Origin: Coemansia sp. RSA 922
Taxonomy: Eukaryota; Kickxellomycota; Kickxellomycetes; Kickxellales; Kickxellaceae
DNA length: 54,178 nt
Direction: 5' to 3'
Assembly: GCA_027577415.1 (NCBI GenBank)
Contig: JANBQS010000029.1
Span: forward strand, 1 to 54,178
Positions 29,904-40,525 of the stretch are shown here, piece after piece. Below the pieces are notes generated by a model. That model saw nothing but the letters and a program-made list of their open reading frames with translations, was not told the origin of the DNA and did not search any database. The position numbers were made by a program, and so were the translations under genes. How positions within the stretch are numbered: position 1 is the stretch's first letter; each line of letters starts with the position of its first letter.

Positions 29904-31241
29904 ATGTTTAACACGACAGATGCCACGCTTATGTGGTTGTTGGAGACACCACGACCAACTGCACGTCAGCCTGCGATGCCGGTGAATGGTGACGACAACG
30001 ACCTGATGCAGACTATGAGCGAAGGTGAGTGGCAATAGATGCTTTTTGTATGTGCACATGACCCATCCGCTTTCAATCTCTGATATGTCTGATTGTCCCG
30101 GGGGAGATCATAGCTAATGTGTTATTTTTTTTGTTCCTCGTAGTGCTCAAACATGGACCGCCTATAGCCGCTGCTGTTCCGTTGCCGCGTATGGTCGACC
30201 CGCTAGTGGCAGGGTCGCCTACTCTGCTCGATGAGGAAAAGCTGTGGCGGCTGTATACAAAGTCTGGCGATCTGTTGCCGAATGGCGAGCGTGTGCGCAA
30301 TTATCTGTGGCGCATCGAATGTCGGCGTCGTCACAGAGCGTTTCCGCAGAAGGTAAGTGGCTTTATTATACGCACGGGCTTTTTTTGAACAGTGCGCTAA
30401 TTTAATCTCATAATGATTGTAGTCAAGAGATGCTCCAGCTGTGCGGATTTCCTTGCCCGCGAAGAATACCTCTGCGTATGAGCCAGCGGTGGCTACCATT
30501 CCAGCTCCCCAGCACAATTCGCTGCCAGAGAGCCAGTTGCTTGATCTGCGTCGGCGGTCGTCCTCGTACACGGTGGTGGGATTGGAGCCGACTCCAGCAA
30601 CAACCAATATCTTTCACAGTCCTGTCAGCGCTCCACAGTTGCCAGATATTTATGTGCCGCCATTAGTGCAGAATACCAGTGGCAGAATGGACATGGATCT
30701 GGATCTGGAGCTAGCGCGGCCTCTGGAGCTTTGGAACACGCAGCAATTGGTCGACACGTCTCTTTTATGGCAGCCTCCCCCACTCCCGTTGCCAGCGACC
30801 AGTAGTGTAAATAGCGGCGGATTTCCCCATCCGTTCAGTCTGGGCATGACCAATGACAGGGCGTGGCAACAAGGTCAATCGCAGGAAGCAGGCTTTCATC
30901 AAAGCGGCGGATTTGCATTGCCAATTGCGGCATCAAACACCACCCAACCTCAATGGCACTTGCATCAACAGTCACACAGACCGTCAATGGAAGTCGTCTA
31001 CGACACGCAGTTCATTGACGCCCGGTCTTCCGCCCTCGCTCCAACTGGTATATTGGCCAATTCGGCGGCGGACCACTCGCTGGACCTGCTCAGATCGCCC
31101 ACGTCTCTGCTGCCCCACTGGCCGGAACAGGACGCTAGCACACTACTTACTGCGACTTCGCTGGACTTGGGAATTGCCCCATGTTCTCAGCAGCAAGCGG
31201 ACGGCAATAGCAGGCGTGACGAGGGTAAGCAACAATGTTAA
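29904..31241 (+). CDS. areA-type regulator, DUF1752 part, three exons (29904-30024, 30144-30352, 30423-31241)
   Basis: Intron 1 (30025-30143) is GTGAGT...TAG and intron 2 (30353-30422) is GTAAGT...TAG, each with a CTAAT branch-like motif about 25-30 bases before the acceptor. The phases join cleanly to 382 aa. Residues 72-105, including LWRLYTKSGDLLPNGERVRNYLWR, match the DUF1752/areA N-terminal motif of nitrogen GATA factors. The rest is Gln/Pro/Ser-rich. A stop follows at 31241, but a good donor (gtaagc at 31225, phase 1) lies just before it. Splicing from there to 32608 would fuse this part in frame with the GATA-finger ORF downstream. I think a single areA-like gene, perhaps with a second internal start, is about as likely as two genes. 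Confidence 0.7.
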
Positions 31242-32597
31242 TATTTATTTTGTCTGTGCGCTGACATCTGCATGCATGTCCCCCCATGTGTTGGATCCCA
31301 GCGGTTCTATTGGTCCAAGCAGGGCAACTCTAGTGTGAGCCGTGATGGAGCCGCTACTCCCTCCTCCCTCCCTTTTTTGTGTATGTGCGCGCTTTCTCTT
31401 GCGCGTGAGAGCGGCGACATGTCGGCTCAGAGCTGAGCGTGTCGATCTCAGTCGTTTCTTTCCGCCTGTGGGTGTTTGCCAGGTGGCCGGAGCTAGCGTC
31501 TTTTCCCCCAACTCCGCATGTGCGGAGAAGGGCGATCTTTGCTTACTCAGAGCATGCCACTTTCCACTTGTGGCAAATGTCAAAACTCACTTGGCGTGGA
31601 AGAAAGGACTTGTGTGTTCAAAAAAAAACTGACCTGTGATTGTGTGCTTGCAAAAGCCTGAATACTCGGGCGCACATTACACCCGCGCTCCCCGCGTTTC
31701 CCTATCCCCTCCTCCTGGCTCTCGACGTCCCTGTCCCTCGCTTTTTTTGGCTGCATCCGACGCCTAATTATTATTTTTATTCCCACCCGCGTGGCGATGG
31801 ACTTTTGGCCATTATTTCCATGTCTCCTTGCCAGGCGGGTATACTCAGAAAGCGCACATTACCTGCAGCGGTGAGACCAGCTTTAAAACGCCCTTTGGAG
31901 ACTGGACTGCACTAGACTGCGCCTGGCCGAATTTTTGCGCTGCGTCACAAAAAAAAATTTTATTTGTGGGAGCAGGGGGGTACTTACAAACCTCCCCCCT
32001 CACCCCCGTTCTTTCCCGATCTGGACCCCTTTTCCTTGTGTGTACCCAGAAGAACGACAGTGTGTTTTGCCCAATATTTGCCGCTTGCTTGTGAACACTT
32101 TGCGTCTCCTTTAAAGCGTCTGGTCTGGCGGGCTTCTCTTCTTTTTGAAATGAAAAAAAGAGGACTTGAACTTTTTCTGTTTTATGTGATGCTCTCTCTT
32201 TTCTTACGTTGTTGTTCTCATAACTTTCAACTAGAAAGCGCGTCTATCTCTGTTTAATGTGTTGTCGGTGACCGTTAACTTACTCTTTCTCTCTTTCCCC
32301 CCAAACTCTTGTTTGGCTATTGTCTTGGCTAGTCTAGTCTAGCAAGTAAGCCTTTTGCGCTCATACTACCCACGCCACGCCCCTCAGTGCTTGAGTGCCA
32401 CACTGCCTAGACCCCCTCCTCTCTTCTATTCCCCCCTCCTTTTTTCCCCCCGCTTAAATTTTTACCACTTGACTGTCTTTGTACTTGTACTCTCCTTTTC
32501 TCTCTGCTGACACAAAAAACCCCCGCACTTTCTTTTATTTTCTACCTCTTTATCGCTCTCTCTCTCCTCAACCCGGAACAATACAAAAAAATCACTC
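31242..32597 (+). other. Possible long intron or promoter between DUF1752 and GATA parts
   Basis: About 1.35 kb, low in coding signal, with pyrimidine-rich tracts, a G-run/C-run pair near 31974-32000 and no convincing gene. If 31225-32607 is an intron it is 1383 bases, ten or more times longer than the other introns here. The CT-rich stretch before 32598 also resembles the leaders of other genes, so it may instead be the promoter of the GATA ORF. Confidence 0.5.
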
Positions 32598-35300
32598 ATG
32601 TTCCTAGGTCTACACAGCGCCTTATTTGCCGCTGCGTCGTCTACATCATCGGCGGAGGCGGCCGTGCACCCACATCATCACCGCCACCATCAGCAATCCG
32701 ATGCTGCTGACATTGCTTACGCGCTGATCTCCCAGTTGCAAGAGTCGGCGGCGGCGGCAGCAGCAGCGGTGGCCGCTAACATCGACCACCGCAAGGGCTC
32801 GTCGGTGGGAACCATTGCTACGAGCTCGATTGACAACAGCGATGACGATAGTGATGACGAGGCTAACGATTTCGACGAGGTAGACTCGGTCCCTGATCCA
32901 GAGTCGTTTGTGGTCTCGTCGGAAGACTGTCCAGAGACCTTTTCAGTTGGAGCCTCAGAAACCCTGTTTGCCGACGCCTCGGTCTTTGCTCCGGCCAATG
33001 CGCTATTCCTACTCGACGACTTCCAGCGCGACATTCGGCTAGGCTCCGTATCTGGCTCTTCGGCATCAGTGTCGTCGGCGGAGCACAGCGCCAGCGAGAG
33101 AAGCGAGGGCTCTATTTCGGGGTCTGCGTCATGCTCGGCATCCGGTGACGAGGCCGAAGACGATGAAAGTGACTGCGTCGGGATTCAGGGCGAGCGGCGG
33201 CAAAGCCTCCCCTTACCTGGCACCGTGGTTGCTGACCACAAGCAAAGATGTAGCAGTCACATGCACGCTGCCAAGGGTCCCTCGGGACTGCGCAAGTCTA
33301 GCACGGGGCGCTCGTCAGCATCTGTATCGTCTTTAGCTGGCGGGCAGCCGGGCATTCACAACGAATCTGACGACGACGAGCACATCAGCAACAACTTCTT
33401 TGTCGACCCTATTACGCTGGCAAAGTCAACGTCCGGCGACATGTATTTCGACGATGGCGGGTTTACGCGGTTCTTGCGTATCCATGTCAAGCGCCAGCAG
33501 GAGCGTTCGTCGCCGACTGCTCAGTCTATTATTGACCCCGCTGCTCACATGCGCAAGCCTGAGCCAGCGGATATCGATATGGCTGACGCGCAAGCCTCGT
33601 CGTCGTCATTGCTTACTGGCATGGGTCACGCTCACCACCGCACTGACTTGGGCATGAGCTTTGGCTCTTCTGCTTCTCCCATGGCGCCGTCCTTCCCCTC
33701 TGCAGCGCGGCCTAGCACTAGTGCTCACAGCGGCAGTGCTGGTCACTTGCGGCATTCTGCTTTGCCCTTTGGTTCAGTGGCGGTATCCTCGTCTATGGGC
33801 GGCAGCAGTAGTGGTTTGTTGATGGGCGCTGACTTGCTCGGCAACCCTGCGGCATCGTTGGGATTAAGCAATTCGGCTTTGAGTGCGTTTATATCTCCAA
33901 GCCTTGACGATGGGCGCTTCTCCAGCTCGGGCATGTCTGGGATGGGTGCTGGCGGCAGTCTGACTGCAATTCCTAACGCCAATCCCTTCATGCTGCCTGG
34001 TAGCGGCCAGGGTCCTATCCTAGACTCTGACCCGATCACGGCGGCATTCTATAGCGCCTTTGGTTTGCCTAACAGCGCGCCAGCATCGTCGTCGACGTTT
34101 GCCTCTGCATTGGCATCGCAGTTTGTTCAAGCCCGCCAGATGTCGTCAGCGGCGCAGATGGCTGGCAGTGATCGGAGTGGCGGCTCATGGCAGCCACAGT
34201 TGAACGATATGCAGCGGCGGCACTCTCAACACCAAGGCAACAGCGATATGATGCAATTGGACCAGGCTCGCCGTGCTGCCGATATTAACGCGATGTTTGG
34301 CGGGGCGCAGCAACAACAGAAGGAGTTTGGAAACGCTTCCGTTTCTTCGGCGACGGGTTCTGATGCATTGCAAATGCTGTATCTCTCGCAGTTGGCCAGC
34401 AAAGTCGGTCCTGGGTCTGACATGGGGCTGTCTAGAGCCGCAACGCTGAGCGGTGGCGTGCAGTCGTCGCTTTATGGTCTAGCTGATGACGACGACGATA
34501 CTCCGCGCACTATTGATCCGAGCGCCATCGACTTGCTCTCTCCGACCGCCAATGCCTCGCAGGCTGAGGCTATGGCCGTCGACGAGCAAGAGCCGGCGCC
34601 AGTCAAGTGCGCTGTGAAGCGTGGCAGAGAGGCGGCCGGTGACCAGGCTCAGCGTCAGCCTGGCGCTGCGAAGACCCCGCCATCGTCATCGGGTAGTGGC
34701 ACTGGTGGATCGTCGCCAAAGCGGCCAAAGCCAGCTAACGCCAAATCTGGGATGCCGCCATCAAGAGCTGTGACCGTGAAGGCTCAGCCGAGTGTGTGTC
34801 CCACTGATGACAGCTCTAAGCCTGTGCCGGAAAATGACAAGGCGAGTGGCGGAATATCGGCTGGTAACCCGTCGATCTGCTCCAACTGCTCGACTACTAC
34901 TACGCCACTGTGGCGGCGCGATCCTGATGGCAAGCCTTTGTGTAATGCGTGTGGATTGTTCTATAAGCTGCATGGCGTTACGAGGCCGCTACGCCTAAAG
35001 ACTAATGTCATCAAGAAGCGTAACCGCACTGCTGGGCCTAAAAAGCCCGCTGGTGATAGCGAGAGTCAGCTGCTTGGCGAGGGCCCTAAGGTCTCTGAGA
35101 CACTGGCTGTGCCTGTTAAACTGGTGAATGCGGTTGGTGCAAAGGACTCGGTCGACAAGAAGGAGCTGCCTAATGGTCGCTTGGTGGGTCATCATGGCGT
35201 TGGTCACCATTACGGCCAGCAGCAAGCCCAGGGTCACCATGGCTTTGCTCACTCTCCTATGCTCGCTCGTCACCAACCAGCGTCGTCAAGTAGCCACTAA
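32598..35300 (+). CDS. areA: GATA zinc-finger transcription factor, areA/NIT2 type
   Basis: 900-aa ORF from the first ATG. His-rich near the start (PHHHRHHQQ), acidic stretches about 75-130, long Ser/Gly/Ala-rich regions, then one GATA finger C761-x2-C764-x17-C782-x2-C785 ([19 protein letters not shown]) with a basic flank [15 protein letters not shown]. The 17-residue loop and this flank are typical of fungal nitrogen regulators that activate use of secondary nitrogen sources. The tail is His/Gln-rich. The ORF upstream on the same strand encodes the DUF1752 motif that areA proteins carry at their N-terminus. An acceptor at 32607, inside this ORF, keeps the frame if the two are spliced together, giving about 1275 aa. 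The GATA identity is firm; the 5' end is not. Confidence 0.9.
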   Translation: MFLGLHSALFAAASSTSSAEAAVHPHHHRHHQQSDAADIAYALISQLQESAAAAAAAVAANIDHRKGSSVGTIATSSIDNSDDDSDDEANDFDEVDSVPDPESFVVSSEDCPETFSVGASETLFADASVFAPANALFLLDDFQRDIRLGSVSGSSASVSSAEHSASERSEGSISGSASCSASGDEAEDDESDCVGIQGERRQSLPLPGTVVADHKQRCSSHMHAAKGPSGLRKSSTGRSSASVSSLAGGQPGIHNESDDDEHISNNFFVDPITLAKSTSGDMYFDDGGFTRFLRIHVKRQQERSSPTAQSIIDPAAHMRKPEPADIDMADAQASSSSLLTGMGHAHHRTDLGMSFGSSASPMAPSFPSAARPSTSAHSGSAGHLRHSALPFGSVAVSSSMGGSSSGLLMGADLLGNPAASLGLSNSALSAFISPSLDDGRFSSSGMSGMGAGGSLTAIPNANPFMLPGSGQGPILDSDPITAAFYSAFGLPNSAPASSSTFASALASQFVQARQMSSAAQMAGSDRSGGSWQPQLNDMQRRHSQHQGNSDMMQLDQARRAADINAMFGGAQQQQKEFGNASVSSATGSDALQMLYLSQLASKVGPGSDMGLSRAATLSGGVQSSLYGLADDDDDTPRTIDPSAIDLLSPTANASQAEAMAVDEQEPAPVKCAVKRGREAAGDQAQRQPGAAKTPPSSSGSGTGGSSPKRPKPANAKSGMPPSRAVTVKAQPSVCPTDDSSKPVPENDKASGGISAGNPSICSNCSTTTTPLWRRDPDGKPLCNACGLFYKLHGVTRPLRLKTNVIKKRNRTAGPKKPAGDSESQLLGEGPKVSETLAVPVKLVNAVGAKDSVDKKELPNGRLVGHHGVGHHYGQQQAQGHHGFAHSPMLARHQPASSSSH

Positions 35301-35411
35301 GTCTCGTTTTTTTTCGCAATTTTTTTCTCTCTCTCTGTTTATGTTTATATCTTTGGCCACCCTAATCCTACATATTTTTTTTAGTGCGACTATTAGCCCA
35401 AATTAATGTAT

Positions 35412-36446
35412 TTATTTTGCTGCTAGCTCATTGGCGACAGCCAATATAATATCAATGCACTCGTCATTAATCTGGTGGTGCAACACCATGCGCAAATAAG
35501 ACTCTTCGTACACTGCGCCCAAGATGATTCCCTTTGGCCTCAGCGCTTGCGAGAGTACCTCGGTAGAGACACCTGTGGATTTGGTAGTGTCGAGCATTAC
35601 CATGTTCGTGTGTACTGGCAGCGCCAAGACATATCCGAGTGATTCGAGACCCTGAGCGAGTCGTTTAGCTTGCATGTGGGTGTTGGGCATCGTTGGCCAC
35701 ACATGCTCTATGGCGTAAAGACCTGCAGCAGCGAGTATACCGGCTTGCCTCCATCCACCACCAAAAGCCTTGCGGAAGTGGCGTGCCCTATCGATAAACT
35801 GACGACTACCGACGAGTAGTGCTCCTACAGGACATCCCATGCCCTTGGACAAACACAAACTGAGCGAGTCTACGAGACCGGCATACTCACGTAGCTCCTT
35901 GTCAGTGGTAGCGGCGTTCCATAGTCTTGACCCATCCATATGTACTTGAGCGCCCATGTTTCTAGTAAACTCGCTGATCTCTCTTACGTCCTCGATGGGC
36001 ATTATTACGCCCGACAAAGTATTCTCCAAAGTTACCAAATGCGTAGGTGCGCGGTGACCAAGAAAGTTACCTTGAATGAAATGACCCCTGATATCGTCGA
36101 CTGTTAGATTAATTGTACTGGGTTTAATAGGAATCATTTGCGCTTGTGAGTGCAGCGAGGCGCCACCAGACTCGTATTTGAATATGTGCGAGTCCCAGTG
36201 ACAGAGTAAGGACTCTGGTGGGTTGCAGAGATGAGTGCGGATCGCTAGTTGGTTGGCCATAGTCGATGACACGCAGAATAGGGCGGATTCGTGGCCGCAG
36301 AGTCTGGCTACTGTTTGTTCGAGTGAGTTTACTGTTGGGTCTTCTCCTAATACATCATCGCCTACTTGGGCACTGACCATGGCTGATAGCATGTCGGCCG
36401 TTGGCGTGGTGGCTGTATCGCTGCGTAGGTCCCAGGTTTGCGACAT
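35412..36446 (-). CDS. GLY1: Low-specificity L-threonine aldolase
   Basis: PLP enzyme cleaving threonine to glycine and acetaldehyde, cytosolic. 344 aa from MSQTWDLRSDT; the frame stays open upstream but overlaps the neighbouring gene, so this Met was chosen. Family blocks: RSDTATTPT, GDDVLGEDPTVN, a His-containing HWDSHIF, GSRLWNAA, and LSKGMGCPVG with PLP-binding K201. Length is normal. It lies 124 bp downstream of a short-chain dehydrogenase on the same strand and converges with the GATA gene across about 110 bp. Confidence 0.95.
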   Translation of the reverse strand: MSQTWDLRSDTATTPTADMLSAMVSAQVGDDVLGEDPTVNSLEQTVARLCGHESALFCVSSTMANQLAIRTHLCNPPESLLCHWDSHIFKYESGGASLHSQAQMIPIKPSTINLTVDDIRGHFIQGNFLGHRAPTHLVTLENTLSGVIMPIEDVREISEFTRNMGAQVHMDGSRLWNAATTDKELREYAGLVDSLSLCLSKGMGCPVGALLVGSRQFIDRARHFRKAFGGGWRQAGILAAAGLYAIEHVWPTMPNTHMQAKRLAQGLESLGYVLALPVHTNMVMLDTTKSTGVSTEVLSQALRPKGIILGAVYEESYLRMVLHHQINDECIDIILAVANELAAK

Positions 36447-36570
36447 TATTAATATCCAATTTGATAATAAAAATAACGAAAGAGCAAGAGAAAAGAAACC
36501 GTGTATTTTTTTGCTTATCGTCCTTTGGGTATAGGGGCTGGGTTTCTCAATGCGGCCTTCTGTTCCCACG

Positions 36571-37329
36571 TTATTTGAAATATTGTTCGATCTCAGGCGA
36601 GTTCCAACGAACAAAACTACCCGACATACTCTTCGGAGCCTCTAACGCTAAGCGCACGACAACACGGGCAGGTAACTCTGGTTGTAGCAAAGTACCCTCC
36701 GAGTACAAAGATTGGAACTTTGCAAACTGATCCTCCCTCATAGCTTCATGTCCCACACTCCTAATAACCTTTTGCATATCAGTATCAACGGCACCCGGTC
36801 TCAGTGCTATAGCCACTACATCGGGTTCTTCCATGGCTATCGCCTGGGTAACCATATTGAGTGCTGCCTTACTAGCACAATACGCTGACCACCCCTGGTA
36901 TGCATTAATCGCAGCACCCGAACTAATATTAATCACACGGCCGTTCGACTCTCGTAGCATAGGAAGGAATCGCTGAGTGAGTGCAATGACCGCCACGACG
37001 TTGACTTCAAAGCTTTGACGCCAAGAGTCTAGGTCCATATTGCTTATTTTGGATATCGGGTCTAGTGTTCCCGCATTATTGATTAGTGCTATTACTGGCA
37101 TACCGGTCTGTTGGACGGCTTCTAGTATACGCAATAGGTCGTCAGGATTCGTCACATCGGCGGTGCAGGAGATGAACTGGGCATCGGTTGGACTTTCTAA
37201 CGTAGACGCTGACCGTGATACGCCCAGTACGTTGATACCACGCTGCAGAAACTCGTACGCGATGGCTTTACCTATCCCACGAGATGCGCCAGTCACAATA
37301 GCTATTGATTGATGTTGTGTTGATGACAT
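36571..37329 (-). CDS. Short-chain dehydrogenase/reductase (sepiapterin/benzil reductase-like)
   Basis: NADP(H)-dependent SDR of 252 aa. Cofactor motif TGASRGIG (13-20), NNAG (84-87), catalytic S136/S137 with Y150-x3-K154 (YCASK), PG at RPGAVDTDM. The overall pattern resembles the yeast Irc24/YIR035C group, but substrate specificity cannot be read. The start codon is followed at once by the nucleotide-binding strand, so no targeting signal is present. Confidence 0.93.
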   Translation of the reverse strand: MSSTQHQSIAIVTGASRGIGKAIAYEFLQRGINVLGVSRSASTLESPTDAQFISCTADVTNPDDLLRILEAVQQTGMPVIALINNAGTLDPISKISNMDLDSWRQSFEVNVVAVIALTQRFLPMLRESNGRVINISSGAAINAYQGWSAYCASKAALNMVTQAIAMEEPDVVAIALRPGAVDTDMQKVIRSVGHEAMREDQFAKFQSLYSEGTLLQPELPARVVVRLALEAPKSMSGSFVRWNSPEIEQYFK

Positions 37330-37599
37330 TATAGAGGATGATTATTTAAAAAAAAAAGCATTTATTCAAAGTCCTATTGGTGCTGGAGCCAAAAAATGGG
37401 CTTAAAGACTGGTTAAAAGAAAGAAATGGGTAAAAAGAGCTTTCAGACGAATAAGATTGTGTAGATCTCTTGTGTAACAATTCCACGAGAGAAATAGTTT
37501 GTTTGGCATTTCCACCAAGACATCTGCTGCAAACAAAAAAAGTTGACAAAGATTGAGAGAGCCTGGTAGACGTTGGGCTTAAGAAAATACTCTATCCAG

Positions 37600-37773
37600 T
37601 TATGTCGCATTTTTCTTTGCAATACAGTTAGCACAGGTAAAGCCTGCCACTCCAATTGCACCACAGCCTTCTGAGCATTCTCCCGCAACTGGATCTCTAG
37701 GCATTGGTTCCGGTTGTTCAGGATCCTGTCCATTATTCACGGGCGTAGTTTGTTCAGTGGTTGGGCCAGACAT
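37600..37773 (-). CDS. Microprotein with C4 putative zinc motif, 57 aa
   Basis: Found by manual translation. Starts MSGPTTEQTTP, with an acidic, Pro-rich N-terminal half, then C-x3-C-x9-C-x2-C (C33, C37, C47, C50; GECSEGCGAIGV and TCANC) near the C-terminus, with a short basic end. This is a candidate single metal-binding knuckle without a signal peptide. Its paralogue lies at 38878-39084, and both share leader and promoter sequence, which strongly supports a real transcription unit. The minus-strand TATA (agggtataaacc) lies about 125 bp upstream of the ATG. Function unknown. Confidence 0.68.
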   Translation of the reverse strand: MSGPTTEQTTPVNNGQDPEQPEPMPRDPVAGECSEGCGAIGVAGFTCANCIAKKNAT

Positions 37774-38877
37774 TATTCAGATATTGACAAGTGTGCTTGT
37801 AGAATATGCAAAAAAAGTAAAAAAAAATGGAATAGTATTGGAAAGTGAAAAGAGAAAAAAAAACAGTCCATTTAATGGTGGCGGGCGTAACAGAAGAGGT
37901 TTATACCCTATTTCTTCTTCTTCTTGCCGCCCAGCAGTCATGCCACTCAACACTTGATGCTCCCAGTCAACGCTGCTCTTCCTTTTGACTGAGGGAGGGT
38001 GTTTTTTTTTTCTTCTTTGGTCAAAGCGCCTTCCTCCTTAGAAAGGTGAGCGACTGTGCTTTCTACAAAGTACATCCCCAAGCTCCTTCACCATCTTTAA
38101 GCAAGAAAAAATTGTGAGCTCAAAGTAGCGACAAAGACGTTGACTGGCTTTCACTGTTTTTTCTTTGAACATCTATTATTCCCTACTTTTTTTGTCAGCA
38201 GATTTTTCACTATTTTAAAAAATACCCTGCGTTAACAAGTGGGAAAAAAGGTGATATGGCTACTATTGGCATTCGTGTCAAGTAGCAACCAGTGAACAAT
38301 AAAAAAACAACATAATGGTGTAGAAATGCTATAGTATAGTTCGCTTCAGCTCCATGATAATTTCTCGTGTTTGGAGCCACCAAAAAGCGCCTTTGAAGAG
38401 CATGCAATCCCTCTTCCCTCCCCCAAAATTGCAAAGTATGCTTTGAAAAATCTTTGTCCAAAGTATGTCAATGGCCAACCTTTGAATGCAAAAAAAGAGA
38501 ACTGAAAGCTGAGAACACGGAGGCTGTGAGAAAAATCTTGAATGAGAGTGGCCTTGGCAGACGATTTCGTGAAGCTAGTTGGCGGTCGGGTCGATCATAA
38601 AGGCAATAAAAAGCAGTTCTCAATTATTGAAAAAAAAGATTTATTATTATATTGTGAAAAAAAAAGTTCCAAGGGATACAACAGACTATCGGCAACATAT
38701 TCCATAAAAAAATGATTATGATTCCATGAAGAGAGCAAGCTGTGGTATGCTGCACACTCCTATTCCTTGCAAAGTACTTGCCTACGGTCTCCTCGCGTCA
38801 GGGTCTTGGCAAGTGTAGAGGAAGCTGGCTAACGTATCGCGCTCAAGTGCTAATTGGAAAAAAAGGTGTATAATCCA
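37774..38877. promoter_or_regulatory. Promoter of 57-aa microprotein and spacer
   Basis: 37774-~38310 is the leader and promoter, matching the region 39085-~39570 in patches. The TATA-like element is at 37899-37910. 38310-38877 is AT-rich spacer without a recognised gene and includes the 3' end of the 68-aa microprotein gene. Confidence 0.5.
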
Positions 38878-39084
38878 TTAATTGGCTGCTGGTTCGGCTG
38901 GATTATTCGCTTCTCTACCACTAGCAGTTGTAGTAGTAGTCCCAGTATTACGATGCTGTTGACATTTAGTATTGCCTTTCACAGCAAGATATTCACAGCC
39001 CTCCACTGCGCACTGTGCACCAGAATCATCAGCAGGAACGTTTTCATTCACAAATGATTCATGTCCTTGGGGTAGAGCAGTCAT
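38878..39084 (-). CDS. Microprotein with C3H putative zinc finger, 68 aa
   Basis: The N-terminal acidic segment is followed by C-x4-C-x10-C-x2-H (QCAVEGCEYLAVKGNTKCQQH), then a Thr-rich and Ala/Asn/Pro-rich tail. The spacing and the EGC...AVKG...C..H pattern resemble the short zinc-finger repeats of WRKY19-like and oomycete proteins, here as a single unit. Paralogous to 37600-37773, whose last ligand is Cys instead of His. The minus-strand TATA (ggtataaaac, 39191-39200) lies about 110 bp upstream. No signal peptide. Function unknown. Confidence 0.7.
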   Translation of the reverse strand: MTALPQGHESFVNENVPADDSGAQCAVEGCEYLAVKGNTKCQQHRNTGTTTTTASGREANNPAEPAAN

Positions 39085-39705
39085 TGTTCAAAAAGATTGA
39101 CGAGCGATAAATGTGTATTCTTGAGTGAAAAGTGTTAATATTGATGATGAGTAAAAACAGTCTACTAATGGTGGCGGGCGCAAGAGGCGAGTTTTATACC
39201 CAATGTCGTTCTCCTCCAGTCATGTATCCTTCTTTCTCGTGATGCTTTCAGTGTGGGCTGTTTTTTTTAACGGCTTAGCTGGGCTTTTTCTTCTTGCTAA
39301 ATGGTTTCTATACATGCAGATGATTGCACTTTCTACTAAGTTTGTCATCTGGCGCAACTGACATAGCCCACCATGGCTTTGAGCAGCTCTTTCTTCAATG
39401 ATGCTGCATTTTTTTCTTAGTTCAAGCCACAATCACAGGCTACATCTTTTTTTGTCAGCCGATAGTGTCAGCAGATTTATCTCATGGTCCATTTGGGGAT
39501 ACCTTGCATCAACGACAAGTGGTTTGACATATTCAATCAAGTAGCAGTCAACAGGCATTGAAGAGCAGCGGAAGCAGAACTGCCTTGCACAAATGTCTAC
39601 TACGCTGGCTATCTGCCAACAAAGTATTGTCTGGTATGTATGTGTAAAAAAAAACTGTATTCAAGAAAACCAAGTCTACCAAGTAAAGAATAAGGAGCTA
39701 TATAC
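39085..39705. promoter_or_regulatory. Promoter of 68-aa microprotein
   Basis: Leader, TATA and upstream region of the 68-aa gene, duplicated from or to 37774-38310. The rest, 39570-39705, holds the 3' end of the secreted beta-barrel gene. No further gene is seen. Confidence 0.5.
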
Positions 39706-40134
39706 TCAGGCCTTACAGTCGACAAACTCCCAAGGAATATTATCCACACCATCTTCGTTGTTGGCCTCGCCTGAAAGTGCCTGGAGCACAGTCTTGGATA
39801 CTTCGAATGCGTTCTCACCACATCCCTCGCACATACCAACAATCTTGACCTTGACAGACTTCTTGCCATGCATAAGCACACACTTGTTGCAAGTCAGCGA
39901 CATACCTGCAGCGTTAGTCTTCGTGTCAAACTTGGACCCGTAGATGGTGCCCCAGTATTCAGTGGTAAATCTGTCGTAGACATGTCCACAGACTGGGTCA
40001 TCAGCGCCTAGCTGGAGCATGTCTGCCTGTAGCAGAGCTTTAGTAGAGGGGGCTGGCGACACGGGTGAAACAGGTGTTGCTGTCACAACAGACAGCAAAA
40101 CGCCAACAACGGCAGCAGTGAAGATGGCCTTCAT
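39706..40134 (-). CDS. Secreted RlpA-like double-psi beta-barrel protein
   Basis: 142 aa with signal peptide (about 1-19, ending VVTAT), a short Pro/Ser linker, then a double-psi beta-barrel of the RlpA/barwin/expansin superfamily: six Cys (49, 82, 85, 102, 105, 140), TCNKCV, VKIVGMCEGCGENAFEVSKTV and a final IPWEFVDC. Enzymatic members carry Asp in VD.C at the position that is Gly100 here, so it is more likely a carbohydrate-binding or inhibitor-like wall protein than a hydrolase. Such small proteins are common fungal secreted factors. It lies in a run of minus-strand small genes. Confidence 0.88.
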   Translation of the reverse strand: MKAIFTAAVVGVLLSVVTATPVSPVSPAPSTKALLQADMLQLGADDPVCGHVYDRFTTEYWGTIYGSKFDTKTNAAGMSLTCNKCVLMHGKKSVKVKIVGMCEGCGENAFEVSKTVLQALSGEANNEDGVDNIPWEFVDCKA

Positions 40135-40525
40135 GGGTGGTGCTTAGTAAATGAGTTGTAGTTAATGTGGCCGGCACAAAAAAATTTGACAATGGTTGTA
40201 TATGCAATAGTAAGTTGATAATATGAGAGTACAAGAGAAACGATGGAAGAGTGCTTTTCAACTAGCAAAGTTCAGAGGGGTTTGTAATTGAAACCCCCCA
40301 CTTGCTCATATACCTTGGCAGCAGCAATTCTTTCTTTCCTCTTTTTCAAAAAGGCAGCCCTTGTCCACTTTTCGCTTTTAAAAAGTGGTTCAACAAAAAG
40401 ACTCTTTTGCTCCTTTTTATTCACTCGCCTTTAAAGGAATACTAGGCGACAAATAGCAAAAGATGGAAGGTAGCATGTGGATGCCTTAAAGTGCACATGA
40501 TGAGAAAAGAGTCTACTAAAGAGAT
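40135..40525. promoter_or_regulatory. Promoter of secreted beta-barrel gene
   Basis: Contains an inverted repeat, ggggttt / aaacccc (40277-40283 and 40291-40297), just downstream (in minus-strand transcription) of a TATA-like ggtatatgag near 40300. The end near 40500 is the 3' region of the beta-barrel gene's upstream neighbour, dihydroorotase. No gene is seen. Confidence 0.45.

Larger units (their letters stand above)
37600..39570 (-). repeat. Tandem duplication of a microprotein gene with its promoter
   Basis: Matching landmarks: ATG at 37773 and 39084; taatggtggcgggcg at 37873 and 39166; TATA (ttatacc) at 37901 and 39194; gtcagcagat at 38194 and 39467, followed by shared caagtgg and caagtagca blocks. 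Offsets run from 1311 to 1273 bp. Identity is patchy, so the event is old but the promoter order is kept. Confidence 0.72.

Noticed and set aside
31966..32020. G-run and C-run pair that could form a hairpin or G-quadruplex
   Set aside because: The arms are only about seven bases and lie in low-complexity sequence; not convincing as a specific element.
36447..36614. 56-residue N-terminal extension of threonine aldolase
   Set aside because: It overlaps the end of the neighbouring dehydrogenase gene and has no targeting features; the family begins at MSQ..DLRSDT.
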